This document shows, piece by piece, positions 13,165-21,849 of a stretch of DNA of 31,288 nt. Under the pieces are notes generated by a model, which was not told the DNA's origin, ran no database searches, and worked only from the letters and a program-made list of their open reading frames with translations. Positions within the stretch are counted from its first letter, which is position 1. Each line of letters starts with the position of its first letter. The stretch is taken from positions 1 through 31,288 of the IMG/VR virus record IMGVR_UViG_3300005515_000039; one strand, 5' to 3'. Source of the stretch: a virus. Position numbers and translations under genes: made by a program.

Positions 13165-16100
13165 CGGCGCGCGAGCCCTTCCGAAAGACCGAATTGCGAC
13201 TTCGCTGCTCTGCGCGAGCTCGAGCCAGGTGTGTTGAGTTTGGCGGCAACGACCTCGTCGATGACCACGTCGAACTGCGGGCCGTCGTTCGTATCGCGCC
13301 GCTGCGTCCGGACATTCGATGAGGTGTTGTTGATGACGTTGAATTTCACATTCAGGTTCGCCGCAGATCTCGATGCGAGAAGCCCTTCCGTCACCTTGTT
13401 GGGAACGACCTGCGCGCCACGCGGGAGGTTCACCAGCTCTCGGCCGTTTTCGCCGACCATGGCGACGCCGCCAGGCGCATTATCGGTACCGTTTGCATAG
13501 CCGCGGACAAGGAAGCTGCCGAATGTCGTATTCGGCGCCCAGAGAGCGCTTGTCGGCGAAATGCCGCCAAACAATTTCCCAAGGCCTCCGAGGCCTCCGG
13601 ATGGACTGTTGACGCCATTTGCCGCCGCCATGAGCTGCTGCGAGAACTGGCCGATGCCATTCCCAAGGTTGCCCAGGCCCTGCGCTGTGTTGTTGACGGC
13701 CGGCCCGAGACTGTTGAGGCCGCCACCAAATCCACTCAGACCCTTCGTTGCGACGCTAGCGGAAGAACTGAGCTTGTTGACCGCATCGGCGGCGCTCTCC
13801 ATGTTCTGGTTGGCACCGATCCCCTGCCACTTGCTAATTCCCGCCTTGCCGGCGCCATACCACGCGCCCCAGCCGTTTTTGGCCGCATGGTCGAGCGCGA
13901 AATCAACGCCTGCAGGCCCATTCGCAGCGACAGCCGGATCGAGGCCGGTTTTCGCCATGAATGAGTTCCCAAGACCCCCGCCCTTATAGAGCTGGAATGG
14001 ACCGAAGGACGGCTCCTGGACGCCATTCTTGAAATAGTTTGACTGCAAGTTCCAGCTGCTGAGACCACCTTCAGAGCGCGCAACAGCAAGTGCTGTGCTT
14101 GGATCGATGCCGCGCTGGGCAGCCGCCTTGGCAATGTAGGAAGCGATATCCGTTTGCGGGATCTGCGTGATCGTGGATTTGACAGCTTGGTCGATAAGAC
14201 CGCCGCGCCGGCTGAGCGTCTCAACGGACGGCAGCACGGCAGAGGTGACGTTGCCGGTAACGACGCCTGGCAGGTTCTGGTTGGCTGCCGCGGGAATGTT
14301 GCCGTTGGCGCTAAGGAGGCCACCGAGCGCTCCAGCCGTCCCGCCGTTGATTACGACGTTCGCGGCGGTGACGTTCATTGCACCGACGCTGCGATCGCCG
14401 AGGAGTCCGCCTAGTGCGCCGCTTCCGCCCTTGGCCAGGTCAGAGAAGGTTCCGAGGTTAGTTCCGAAGGCACCATTTTTCAGCGGGTTGGCCACGCCTA
14501 GCTCAAGAACCGTCTTCGTGACGTCCTTCAGCACGCTGTTCAAGACATCGACCGGCTTTTCACCATTGACGATACCGTCGACGACAGTGTCGATCGCGCT
14601 GGTACCGGCATTGCGATAGGTATCCCAGGCATCCTTGCTGCGATCGAGGGCGAGGTTCTGATCCACAATGGCGCCTGCAACTTCGCGGATTGCTGCCGCC
14701 TGCTTCCCCGCGGCATCGATGCCAAGATCACGGATCTTCCGCTCGGCATCGAAGCGCGCCAGCGTTTGCGCCTGGACGGCCGGCGTCTCGCCGACGACGG
14801 CTTGCTGAGCCCGCAGACGCTCCAGCGCGTCGGTTTGGCTCTTGATATAGTCGGTCGCCGAGGCCTGCCGCTGCTCCTCTGCCAACCCGGCGTATGACCG
14901 CCGCAGATCGTCGAGGATTTCCTTCAGTTCAGTCTTTCGCTCGCCTTCGGCCGTGTCGTAAGCCAAAACGAGGGGGCGAAGCGCCAATTCCTCCTGAAGC
15001 TTGCTCTGCGCCTCGCCGCGCGTAATCGTCCCGGCGGCAACCTGCTGGTCGAGCTTCAGCCGGATCGCCAGTTCGGATTGCATGTCGGCGATTTGCGAGC
15101 GATTGCCGGAAAGGAACTCCTCTATGGCCATCGTGTAAGCGCGCTGCGCCGCCGCATTGGCTTCCGTGGCGCTGACTTCCTGCAGACTGAGCTCGATACG
15201 CGTGCGGCGCTGGATCAGCTCAGCGCGCAGGATCGGATTGCGTTCGTTGCTCGCGGCGATATCGAGCTTCTCGATCTCCGTCAGGCGCGTCTGGCGGCTG
15301 AGCAGCGCCTCAAGCAGCGTCTTTTTAGCCTCGAGGGCGGAGTTGATGCGCTCCTCCTGCTCCGCGCTTGTTCCGGCCCGCTGCGCCTCGAGCGTCGCGA
15401 TCTGATTTTGCAGCGTCTGGATCTGCATCAGATTGCCGACGGCCGGCGACTGGTCGGCGACGCCAACGGCGGCAACGCCTGCGTTGGACAGCCGGGCGCT
15501 TTCGCGATCGCGCGCTGCCTGCTCGTCGCGCTGGCGCTTCTGCTCCTGCAACTCCTGCAGGCGGGTCGAGTCCGCGAAGGGCTGAAGATTGGTCGGCGAG
15601 AAGAGGCTGAACAAACTGGAGAGCGGATTGCTCTTCAGCCGCTCCTGCACCTTCTCGGCTTCCGCGATCTGCTCTTCCAGCGAAGGGCCATAAATGGAGC
15701 GGTCTACCGCCTGCCCGAGCTTATCGAACGCCCAACCCGCGAAGGTACCAACGTTTTGCCAGGCCCGGCCCAGTGCGGTTGTGGCTTCGGTCGCCTTGGC
15801 AAGCCGGTTCGGCAATGCATCAAGCAGCACGCTCTGGGCTTCGGTCAGGCGGTTCTGCGCTGCGAGGTTCGAAGCATATTCGGCCGTCTTGGCGTCGATC
15901 AGACCGTATTGCCGCGAAAGGGCCTCAGCCGCGATAGCAGGATCGGCAAACATCTGCGCCAGGGTCTCCCCGGCTTTCGACGAATCCTGACCGATGGTAA
16001 CGCCGAAATTCTTCGAGATCCCGATCAGGCGCTCGTAGTTCTCCGATCCGATCTTGCCCGTCCGGAGGAACTGAACCTCCATATCTCGAGCCGCTTTGAT

Positions 16101-17720
16101 CGAGATGCCGGCAGCAGCGGCGCCGGCTTGGGCGGATGCTTCAAGCTGATCCCGGCTGCCCGCCACAGCGCGGCCCAGGCCGCTCGCCGCTGTGTCCACC
16201 GCCTTAACCGAGACGATGTAATCGTTCCACGCCTTGGCGGCGGTTCCGAGGACGGCGACGGTGCCGGCGATCGCCAGCGTAGCTGCGCCAGTCGAACTGA
16301 CCAGGCTCTTGATTGCCGTGCTGTCGGCCGCGAAGATCTGCGCGATCTGCGGTCCCTGCTGAAGCGCGACCTGAGAAAGCGGCATACCGAGCGCGAGTGA
16401 CTGCGCAACGTCGGTGCCCTGATAGAGCAGGTTCGTCAGCTGATAGCTCGGCAATCCGCTGACGCCGCCCTTCTTCTGGCGGTTCAGCTCTGTCGAATAC
16501 GCGTCGTAACGCTGACGGGCGACCAGCTGGGCCCTGCCGAGCTCTTCGGTCGAGATCGCGCCGCGATCCGCGAGGCTCTGATACTCGGCCAGTTCGGCGT
16601 TCAGACGGCTTTGCGCGGCGCTCAACGGGTCGATCTGCGCGCGCACGGCGGCAACCTGCCGCTCGAGCTGCTCGGCCGCCTGCGCACTTTCCTCGAAAAC
16701 GCTCGCGGAAGCACGCGCCGACGTGCCGTAACCGTTGATCCCGAGGCGATCATTCAGATCGGACGAGAACGACGCCCCCTGCTGCTGCCGGCGAAGCCTG
16801 TCCAGTTCATCCTGCTGGGCGAACTGCTGCGCGAAAACGGCTGCGGAGTCCCGTGCCGAGGTCCCTGCCCCGCCGGAGAAGCGACGGTTCAAATCGGCCG
16901 CGAAATTCTGGGCCTCCTGCTCCGCACGCATGCGGGCAATTTCGAACTGGCGGGTGAAGACGGCGGCCGACTGGGCTGCGGTGTTATCGTTCGCCGAGCC
17001 AACACCCAGGCGCTGGTTGAATGCGGACTGAGCGCGATCGGCCGCCTGCGCTTCCCTCGCCTCCTGCGCAAGCCGGGCATACTCTTCGCGCTGGCGCTTG
17101 GCTGCGGCGGCAACCGCATCATGCTTCGTGACGATCGCCTCGAGCGCGCGTTCGTATCCGCCAGTGATTTGCACGCCGAGGCGCTCGGCTTCTGCCAGAT
17201 CATTGAGTTCACCCGAGAGTCGCTGCGCGGAAACGTAGGTGGGGTCAAACTGCTGGCGTAGCTGCTCGATCCGCGCGGACATCGCCGTCGCGGACTCGGC
17301 GACCGTGCTCTGGCTCAGCCTGGAATTGACGTTCTCGATCGCCGACGCGAGGCCGGTGTAGCCGCGCTTGGTCAGCTCGGCCGCATCGGCAACCAGGCCG
17401 AACCGCTTCTGCAGGCCGGTATAGATCAGCTCAAGGTGCTCGACAGAAGCGGCGCTGGTATCCTGCGAGCGCGCAAGACGAACGAGTTCGGAGTTGAACT
17501 TGGCGGCGTTGCCGTAGCCGTCGACATAGGTTCGGCTCAGGCGCTCGAGCAGCGGGACGGCCGAGGATACTTTGATGGTAAGACCGTCGACGGCCTGGCC
17601 GGCAGCCCTGCTTGAATCCGTCCCTGCGCGATCGGCGGCGACCTTTTGGTTCATGCCGGCGACATATCGCCCGGCATCGAAATCAGATGTGACGCGCAGA
17701 GTGCGCAACTCTACAGCCAT
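13161..17720 (-). CDS. Tail tape measure protein with embedded muralytic domain
   Basis: A 1519-residue protein, the largest gene of the window and directly after the G/GT chaperones as usual. The N-terminus (LRVTSDFDAGRYVAGMN) is typical. Long helical, Ala/Gln/Arg-rich segments include three related units of about 40-45 residues at roughly 230-350. A hydrophobic region lies at about 470-510. Residues about 1190-1310 resemble a lysozyme-like transglycosylase: IAKAAAQRGIDPSTALAVARSEGG with likely catalytic E1217, then FGPFQLYKGGGLG and NGWGAWYGAGKAGI. It sets tail length and probably opens peptidoglycan locally during DNA entry. A Gly-rich tail and an ENGRELVNLPRGAQVVP-type segment near the C-terminus are usual for phage tape measures. 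Confidence 0.93.
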   Translation of the reverse strand: MAVELRTLRVTSDFDAGRYVAGMNQKVAADRAGTDSSRAAGQAVDGLTIKVSSAVPLLERLSRTYVDGYGNAAKFNSELVRLARSQDTSAASVEHLELIYTGLQKRFGLVADAAELTKRGYTGLASAIENVNSRLSQSTVAESATAMSARIEQLRQQFDPTYVSAQRLSGELNDLAEAERLGVQITGGYERALEAIVTKHDAVAAAAKRQREEYARLAQEAREAQAADRAQSAFNQRLGVGSANDNTAAQSAAVFTRQFEIARMRAEQEAQNFAADLNRRFSGGAGTSARDSAAVFAQQFAQQDELDRLRRQQQGASFSSDLNDRLGINGYGTSARASASVFEESAQAAEQLERQVAAVRAQIDPLSAAQSRLNAELAEYQSLADRGAISTEELGRAQLVARQRYDAYSTELNRQKKGGVSGLPSYQLTNLLYQGTDVAQSLALGMPLSQVALQQGPQIAQIFAADSTAIKSLVSSTGAATLAIAGTVAVLGTAAKAWNDYIVSVKAVDTAASGLGRAVAGSRDQLEASAQAGAAAAGISIKAARDMEVQFLRTGKIGSENYERLIGISKNFGVTIGQDSSKAGETLAQMFADPAIAAEALSRQYGLIDAKTAEYASNLAAQNRLTEAQSVLLDALPNRLAKATEATTALGRAWQNVGTFAGWAFDKLGQAVDRSIYGPSLEEQIAEAEKVQERLKSNPLSSLFSLFSPTNLQPFADSTRLQELQEQKRQRDEQAARDRESARLSNAGVAAVGVADQSPAVGNLMQIQTLQNQIATLEAQRAGTSAEQEERINSALEAKKTLLEALLSRQTRLTEIEKLDIAASNERNPILRAELIQRRTRIELSLQEVSATEANAAAQRAYTMAIEEFLSGNRSQIADMQSELAIRLKLDQQVAAGTITRGEAQSKLQEELALRPLVLAYDTAEGERKTELKEILDDLRRSYAGLAEEQRQASATDYIKSQTDALERLRAQQAVVGETPAVQAQTLARFDAERKIRDLGIDAAGKQAAAIREVAGAIVDQNLALDRSKDAWDTYRNAGTSAIDTVVDGIVNGEKPVDVLNSVLKDVTKTVLELGVANPLKNGAFGTNLGTFSDLAKGGSGALGGLLGDRSVGAMNVTAANVVINGGTAGALGGLLSANGNIPAAANQNLPGVVTGNVTSAVLPSVETLSRRGGLIDQAVKSTITQIPQTDIASYIAKAAAQRGIDPSTALAVARSEGGLSSWNLQSNYFKNGVQEPSFGPFQLYKGGGLGNSFMAKTGLDPAVAANGPAGVDFALDHAAKNGWGAWYGAGKAGISKWQGIGANQNMESAADAVNKLSSSASVATKGLSGFGGGLNSLGPAVNNTAQGLGNLGNGIGQFSQQLMAAANGVNSPSGGLGGLGKLFGGISPTSALWAPNTTFGSFLVRGYANGTDNAPGGVAMVGENGRELVNLPRGAQVVPNKVTEGLLASRSAANLNVKFNVINNTSSNVRTQRRDTNDGPQFDVVIDEVVAAKLNTPGSSSRRAAKSQFGLSEGLARR

Positions 17721-17769
17721 TTGTCTATCCTTCGATACGGGGTGATATGGCCAGCGCCGGAACGCGCCG

Positions 17770-18129
17770 CTATTCCTTGTCGGTCTTCAACCGCTCGGCC
17801 TCGATCTCAAGGAAAACTCGATCGAGAGCGTACATGGTCTGGAGAAATCGCCCGAAGTCGTTTCCGGTGATGCCGTGATCCCGGGCATAGGTGCTGAGGG
17901 CCACGTAGGAGATGGGCGTTTGGCCGCCGAAGGCGCCGTAGAACCGGTCGTAACGGAGGGCGTCGAAGGCTCTAAAATAGAGATCGTGCCACGGACGCGG
18001 CTTGAAGCCGCGATCCGATGTTGTCTGAAGCCATGCCTCTTCTGGATTTTCGTCCGCAATCTCGCGAAGCCATTCCGATATTTCTGCCGCCTCCTCGCGT
18101 CCTAGTCGGTGACGGAAGGCGGCAATGAG
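17770..18129 (-). CDS. Tail assembly chaperone T extension, made by -1 frameshift
   Basis: This frame has no convincing start of its own. It continues the G protein after a -1 slip at GGGAAAC (18129-18135). The first codon after the slip is CTC at 18129, giving LIAAFRHRLG onward. The extension is 119 residues, so the GT product would be 134 + 119 = 253 residues. The T part is helical and contains WHDLYFRAFDALRYDRFYGAFGGQTPISY, as expected for chaperones that bind tape measure and tube subunits. The stop is TAG at 17770-17772, 49 bases before the tape measure start. The lambda G/GT precedent is established; use of this site is inferred from sequence. Confidence 0.85.
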   Translation of the reverse strand, partial: LIAAFRHRLGREEAAEISEWLREIADENPEEAWLQTTSDRGFKPRPWHDLYFRAFDALRYDRFYGAFGGQTPISYVALSTYARDHGITGNDFGRFLQTMYALDRVFLEIEAERLKTDKE

Positions 18130-18530
18130 TTTCCCTCTTCGGCCGCGGTGTATTCGACTTCGATCTGGCTGATCTTTGCCGCGCACCATCCGATTGCCTG
18201 AACCACGACGCGGTATTCCGGATCGCTCAGCGTCGCCAGCGCCAGTTCCGGCGTATAATCCTCATCCAGCCCCTCCCATCCGTGAAGGATGTGTTCGGCG
18301 TACAGCGCGCCGAGCTCGGCGTTGATGACTTCGGTGGGAACTGGCGAGTCTCCATAGATCTTTCCGACGCGCTGGAACATCAGACCGCGAGCCGTCTCGT
18401 ATTCCGGCATAGTCAAAGCAGAAACGTTGAAACGTACCCCTTCCCAGTCGGGAAAGGGTATCCAATCACCCTTCTTCTCTCGTTCCAGGTTTGCCTTCAG
18501 GCTTGTCAGCTTCAGTTTCCGCGATGTCAT
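18102..18530 (-). CDS. Tail assembly chaperone G
   Basis: A 142-residue protein in the usual place between tail tube and tape measure. It has a basic N-terminus (TSRKLKLTSLKANLEREKKG), an aromatic segment (WIPFPDWEGVRFNVSALTMPEYE) and a helical acidic C-terminus. It is made in full when ribosomes do not slip at GGGAAAC. The short form (G) and the frameshift form (GT) together organise tube subunits on the tape measure before polymerisation. The start at 18530 lies 65 bases inside the upstream gene, which points to coupled translation. Confidence 0.85.
   Translation of the reverse strand: MTSRKLKLTSLKANLEREKKGDWIPFPDWEGVRFNVSALTMPEYETARGLMFQRVGKIYGDSPVPTEVINAELGALYAEHILHGWEGLDEDYTPELALATLSDPEYRVVVQAIGWCAAKISQIEVEYTAAEEGNSLPPSVTD
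18129..18135 (-). other. Programmed -1 ribosomal frameshift site G GGA AAC
   Basis: On the minus strand the G frame reads GAG GGA AAC, giving a canonical X XXY YYZ heptamer G GGA AAC at codons 133-134 of G. Slipping back one base pairs with GGG AAA and enters the T frame, which is open to 17770. The G frame stops only nine codons later. Lambda uses the closely related GGGAAAG at the same place between its G and T genes. Confidence 0.85.
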
Positions 18531-18714
18531 TGGTGCTGCTTTCTTCCTCGGCTACAGGCGCGTCTTGGGTGAGCTTCTTGGCGCGCATGAGTTTGATGAA
18601 ATCTGCCGGCATGGGCTCGCTTTCCACGCCGGCGGTGAAGTGGGTTTTGACGTCGTTCGGAAAGCCGGTGAACGACACTGCAGGAATGAAGGTGCCTTTG
18701 TACTTGCCAGCCAT
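18466..18714 (-). CDS. Small protein between tail tube and chaperone G
   Basis: An 82-residue protein. The N-terminal half (AGKYKGTFIPAVSFTGFPNDVKTHF) looks beta-rich and structured. The second half is acidic and disordered (EEESSTNDIAETEADKPEGK). The ATG at 18714 shares a base with the tail tube stop (TGATG) and is preferred over a GTG one codon upstream. It overlaps gene G by 65 bases. Position and coupling indicate a small tail protein or tube cofactor. No family assigned. Confidence 0.65.
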   Translation of the reverse strand: MAGKYKGTFIPAVSFTGFPNDVKTHFTAGVESEPMPADFIKLMRAKKLTQDAPVAEEESSTNDIAETEADKPEGKPGTREEG

Positions 18715-19646
18715 CACGCAACCGCCCTTGTTACGACCAGAGTTGCTGCGGCGGTTGTGTCGATGATGGCGGTGAAAGGCACCTCCATTACAACGGCGCG
18801 ACCGTTTCCGGGACCGACGGGCGAGCCGTTTGTCAGCTTCAGCTTCGGAACAGAGAACGTGTACTTATTGCCGGTGCTGGCGCCGATCGTGAAGGTCAGC
18901 GACAGATCGCTGTGATTGATGACCGCGTCGAACAGATCCTTGTTCTCGAAGATCGCGGTCATGGACCCCGAGACATCGAAAAGGCCGAAGCCGAAGTCAT
19001 AGGTCTCGTATTGGCCAATGGCATCAACGGCGTAGACGTTGTTGTTGATGCGCAGCGAGAGCGCTTGCAACTTCGGACTTGCCGTTACGCCGGCGATAAC
19101 GAGCGAACCGACATTGAGGGCGGCATTCAGGACCGGCGTGGTGGTCGGATCGGTGTAGGTCGCCCCGGTGACAATCGCAGTATCCGGATTTGGACTGCCA
19201 ATGCCCATCAGGCCCCAATTGGCGGTAACGTTCTGCTTCGCATTCAACTGCAGGTCCAGCGTGTTCACCCGGCAGCCGCGGTACCGGGCATAGACGTCGG
19301 TCGCGCCCAGCTCGAATGTTTTTTCGAACGCCAGCGTCTTCACGACATTGCCGTTTTTCAGGACGTTGGTCGCCCAGTCGTTCGCGAGCAAGGCGCTGAG
19401 CCAATCGTCGAACGTGCCGTATGACAACAGCGTGTTGATCGGGCCAGTGACCTGGCGCCCGACGTCGGTCACGTCGCTGCGATTCCTGTCCGGCCGAACT
19501 TCGTCAGACGACACCGTCTGCTTGTCGAGCGTGAGGCCTTCGGTCACGTAACGCGCTATTTTCCAGGTCGGCGTCGCCGGGATTGTGCCCGGTACCGCCT
19601 CCATCACGTACGCAAGGCGTGTCTGCGAGCCGTGAGCTACAGCCAT
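18714..19646 (-). CDS. Major tail tube protein
   Basis: A 310-residue tail tube subunit starting MAVAHGSQTRLAYVME. It includes the GLTLDKQTVSSDEVRPDRN segment common to this tube family (phage_tail_3-like, 'T..SEEIR.DR...D...G...G'). It follows the terminator-like gene and precedes the small 18466 gene, G/GT and the tape measure, which is the standard place. Its ATG at 19646 is fixed by GGAG upstream. A close paralogue lies at 5777-6796. The protein should polymerise into stacked hexameric rings around the tape measure. The 96-base leader before it is one of the few real gaps in this operon and contains two hairpins. Confidence 0.9.
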   Translation of the reverse strand: MAVAHGSQTRLAYVMEAVPGTIPATPTWKIARYVTEGLTLDKQTVSSDEVRPDRNRSDVTDVGRQVTGPINTLLSYGTFDDWLSALLANDWATNVLKNGNVVKTLAFEKTFELGATDVYARYRGCRVNTLDLQLNAKQNVTANWGLMGIGSPNPDTAIVTGATYTDPTTTPVLNAALNVGSLVIAGVTASPKLQALSLRINNNVYAVDAIGQYETYDFGFGLFDVSGSMTAIFENKDLFDAVINHSDLSLTFTIGASTGNKYTFSVPKLKLTNGSPVGPGNGRAVVMEVPFTAIIDTTAAATLVVTRAVA

Positions 19647-19674
19647 GATAAGGGCTCCATCAGTGGGAAGGGCG

Positions 19675-19714
19675 CGTCGTCACGACGGGCCAGTGCGCGC
19701 TTGCCGAAGGCGCG
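19675..19714 (-). promoter_or_regulatory. Two-hairpin leader of the major tail tube gene
   Basis: Read on the minus strand: CGCG-C-CTT-cggc-AAG-CGCG (19714-19696), then CGTCG-tga-CGACG (19687-19675), about 30 bases before the ATG. Both elements recur in front of the second tube gene at 6824-6862. The high demand for tube subunits makes an RNA-stability or translation-enhancing role possible; this is inference. Confidence 0.6.
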
Positions 19715-19742
19715 TGTTCGGCGTCCGGACGGGCCGGAAGTG

Positions 19743-20159
19743 CTATGATCCAGTGGTGTCGCGCCGATCGAAGCCGATCGTCAGCGTCATCGCGAAGAAG
19801 TTGGGAAAGTCCCTGCCCGGCTCGCCGCTGCCGATCGACATGCGCTGAAAGTTCATCGTGTCGACTGGATGCTCGCGGAACAGGTTCGAAAGACGCTTTG
19901 CGATCGCCCTCGCCTCACGCGATCCGGTACCGTCCGGAACCATGACGTGGAAATAAGCAGCGCCATCCTCGACCCACTCATTCTGTCCCGGCGCGCCAAA
20001 GGTGTCCTGCTCGAGCAGATCTCCGACGATCTCGACATAGACGAACGCCGTCTGGGAATCTGGATCGCTGACCTTGTCGTTCTCGTAGATCACGACCGTC
20101 TCCGACCAGGAGTCGAAGAGCACCTCGCTGATCGCGTCGAAAGCTTCCGGACTTGCCAT
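19743..20159 (-). CDS. Tail terminator-like protein
   Basis: A 138-residue protein just upstream of the tail tube, the usual site of the tail terminator (lambda gpU, DUF4128-like). Visible features are an N-terminal helix (AFDAISEVLFDSWSE), alternating beta strands with a conserved-looking FVYVEIVGD segment, then an 'EARAIAKRLSNLF' helix and a C-terminal strand FFAMTLTIGFDRR. It would cap the tube and join it to the head. The ATG at 20159 follows the upstream stop with no spacer. Confidence 0.7.
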   Translation of the reverse strand: MASPEAFDAISEVLFDSWSETVVIYENDKVSDPDSQTAFVYVEIVGDLLEQDTFGAPGQNEWVEDGAAYFHVMVPDGTGSREARAIAKRLSNLFREHPVDTMNFQRMSIGSGEPGRDFPNFFAMTLTIGFDRRDTTGS

Positions 20160-20810
20160 TCAAAGCACCATGGACATGATGACGGCGGGATAGCTGATTG
20201 GCATGCCCGCCTGCCGATCTTTCCGTCGTCCCTGGCTGTGCTTAAGCACGTAAGGGATTTCCGGATGAACGCCGGCGGCGATATCCAGCCACTTGGTTTC
20301 GAAGAGGTACCCGGCTCCCGTCCGCCCTTCGTTCCCAAAGCGGCGCGCCAGCGCGCGCTTTGTGCCGTCGAAGATCGCAAAACGCTTGGTGCCGAGCAGA
20401 CCAGCCTCAGCCTTTCGAATGTAGGGCTGGAAGTTGGTGACGATGACCTCGGAGGCCGCGGCCACGTCGGTGTCGTGGGGCACGACCTCACCGTTGACCA
20501 CGACGATGAATGAGTTGCGAAAGCGGCCACTGCGCACCGGCGAGCGGCGCTGTAGTTCCGAAATCGCATAGGCGATAATCTCAGCCCATAGCGAGAACTG
20601 GTAGACGATCGGGCCCGGCGCGATAACCTCGTCTTCGGACTGCGCCAGCCGACCGTTGACGTAAAGCTGGTAGCTCTTGCTCGCGCCGCCGACCTGAGCC
20701 CGGCGCAGTTCCGATCGCGCGAAGTCGGCAAGCGCCTTGTTGATGGCTGCCGGCGCGATGCCGGCAGTGGCCAACTGAATTTCGCGCTCAAAAGTCTCGA
20801 ACGTTGCCAT
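20160..20810 (-). CDS. HK97 gp10-like head-tail / tail completion protein
   Basis: A 216-residue protein in the position of HK97 gp10 or lambda gpZ. The part around ELQRRSPVRSGRFRNSFIVVVNGEVV is characteristic: in gp10-like proteins a 'R.P..TG.L..S' loop follows a long helix. It also has several basic segments. It overlaps the upstream gene by one base (TGATG at 20808-20812). It should help complete the head-tail joint. Confidence 0.75.
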   Translation of the reverse strand: MATFETFEREIQLATAGIAPAAINKALADFARSELRRAQVGGASKSYQLYVNGRLAQSEDEVIAPGPIVYQFSLWAEIIAYAISELQRRSPVRSGRFRNSFIVVVNGEVVPHDTDVAAASEVIVTNFQPYIRKAEAGLLGTKRFAIFDGTKRALARRFGNEGRTGAGYLFETKWLDIAAGVHPEIPYVLKHSQGRRKDRQAGMPISYPAVIMSMVL

Positions 20811-21157
20811 CAGCCGCCTATCATCAGTTTCATGCGCACCAACTCGTTGCGCATCTTGTAGCGTTTCGGCAATTCGACGTTCCGTTCCTTGCCGTCGACC
20901 ACGATTTTGTCGCCCTTCACGATCGGCAAGAAGCCTCCAACATGCGTTGGGCTTAGGATGACGTTCGAGAACGTGCTGTCGATGCTGCCGGCAAGTTCCT
21001 CCGCCTCGAGCGGGCGGACGAAAGCCGGAACGGAGACTTCAATTTTCGGCCGGGGATTGCCGGTCGCAGCCGTATAGCGCCGAAGAATGACGGTCTCTCC
21101 GGACTCGTCGAGTGTTCGATCAAGCTCAGCGATCGCTTCCGCGGGCGTGATCATCAT
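20810..21157 (-). CDS. Head-tail joining / head closure protein
   Basis: A 115-residue beta-rich protein. The order connector, closure, gp10-like, terminator matches HK97-type phages, and the pattern ILSPTHVGGFLPIVKGDKIVV (a short barrel ending in a 'GD.IV..G' turn) suits head closure proteins. It starts at 21157 with an ATGA overlap with the connector gene. A second ATG lies one codon later. The call is mostly positional. Confidence 0.65.
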   Translation of the reverse strand: MMITPAEAIAELDRTLDESGETVILRRYTAATGNPRPKIEVSVPAFVRPLEAEELAGSIDSTFSNVILSPTHVGGFLPIVKGDKIVVDGKERNVELPKRYKMRNELVRMKLMIGG

Positions 21158-21804
21158 GCGATCAGCACATTTCGATAGAGCGCCAGGCGGGCCAGGAGAT
21201 CTGGCGGTACCGGCGAAAGCTCGGTGCCGGGGATCGCGCCCACCCAGAAATCAAGCTTGCGGGTCTGAACGTCCGGCACTTCGATGCTTTCCGACTTCAC
21301 AAGCGGGTCGCGAGAGCTGGAGGACAGCCTTAAATGAGCGAGATCGGCGGCGATCGCGACCAGATCGGGGGGAACATCAGCCAAACCCGCGACATATGTC
21401 ACCTCGATCGTGCCGTTCTGCCAGCACCACGGGCGGCCGCCATTCACTCGTATGAGGATCCCGGCGCCGCGGTTGATGAAAAAGTCGCTGCTGTTGACCG
21501 CCGACGAAAGCTCCGTGACGGTTGCGGACACGATAAACCGGCGTGACAGCAGTATTTCGTCGTCGCAATGCTCGTTCCAGATCGTCTCGACGATGGTTTC
21601 AGCCTTCAACGACGGGACATTGATGCCATCGGAGGCCACGTTGCATGCGATCGCGATTTCGGCCGAGATCTGCAGGCCCAGCTGGGTGAGCTTGGCATCT
21701 TGCGACGTGTCGCCGGCACCTAGACCGGCTGCCTCCCGCAATTGCGGCAAGGTGAGCAAGGAAGGGCTCGGCGCCGGCACGGTAACGGTAAAGTTCTGGC
21801 GCAT
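21154..21804 (-). CDS. Head-tail connector (gp6-like adaptor)
   Basis: A 216-residue protein. The opening helical stretch (LTLPQLREAAGLG...DAKLTQLGLQISAEIAIACN) resembles HK97 gp6-type adaptors that bind the portal. Beta segments follow (WCWQNGTIEVTYVAGLADVPPDLVAIAADLAHL), a very common pattern in this family ('G.I.V.Y.AG....P..L..A..........R'). It is preceded by a 45-base gap with a hairpin. It probably forms the ring below the portal. Confidence 0.8.
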   Translation of the reverse strand: MRQNFTVTVPAPSPSLLTLPQLREAAGLGAGDTSQDAKLTQLGLQISAEIAIACNVASDGINVPSLKAETIVETIWNEHCDDEILLSRRFIVSATVTELSSAVNSSDFFINRGAGILIRVNGGRPWCWQNGTIEVTYVAGLADVPPDLVAIAADLAHLRLSSSSRDPLVKSESIEVPDVQTRKLDFWVGAIPGTELSPVPPDLLARLALYRNVLIA

Positions 21805-21826
21805 CTGAGCCCTTCCAACGATCAGT

Positions 21827-21844
21827 GCGGCGCCGGAGCGCCGC
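21827..21844 (-). other. Intergenic hairpin before the connector gene
   Basis: GCGGCGC at 21827-21833 and GCGCCGC at 21838-21844 form a seven-pair GC stem around a four-base loop. It fills the short gap after the 21850-22572 gene. There is no T tract on the minus strand, so it is more likely an RNA stabiliser or partial attenuator than a full terminator. Confidence 0.5.
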
Positions 21845-21849
21845 CGTGG

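Noticed and set aside
15078-16400. A 440-codon plus-strand frame opposite the tape measure
   Set aside because: Antisense shadow of a GC-rich, Ala/Gln/Arg-rich gene; no ribosome site or plausible domain, and the tape measure frame is certain.
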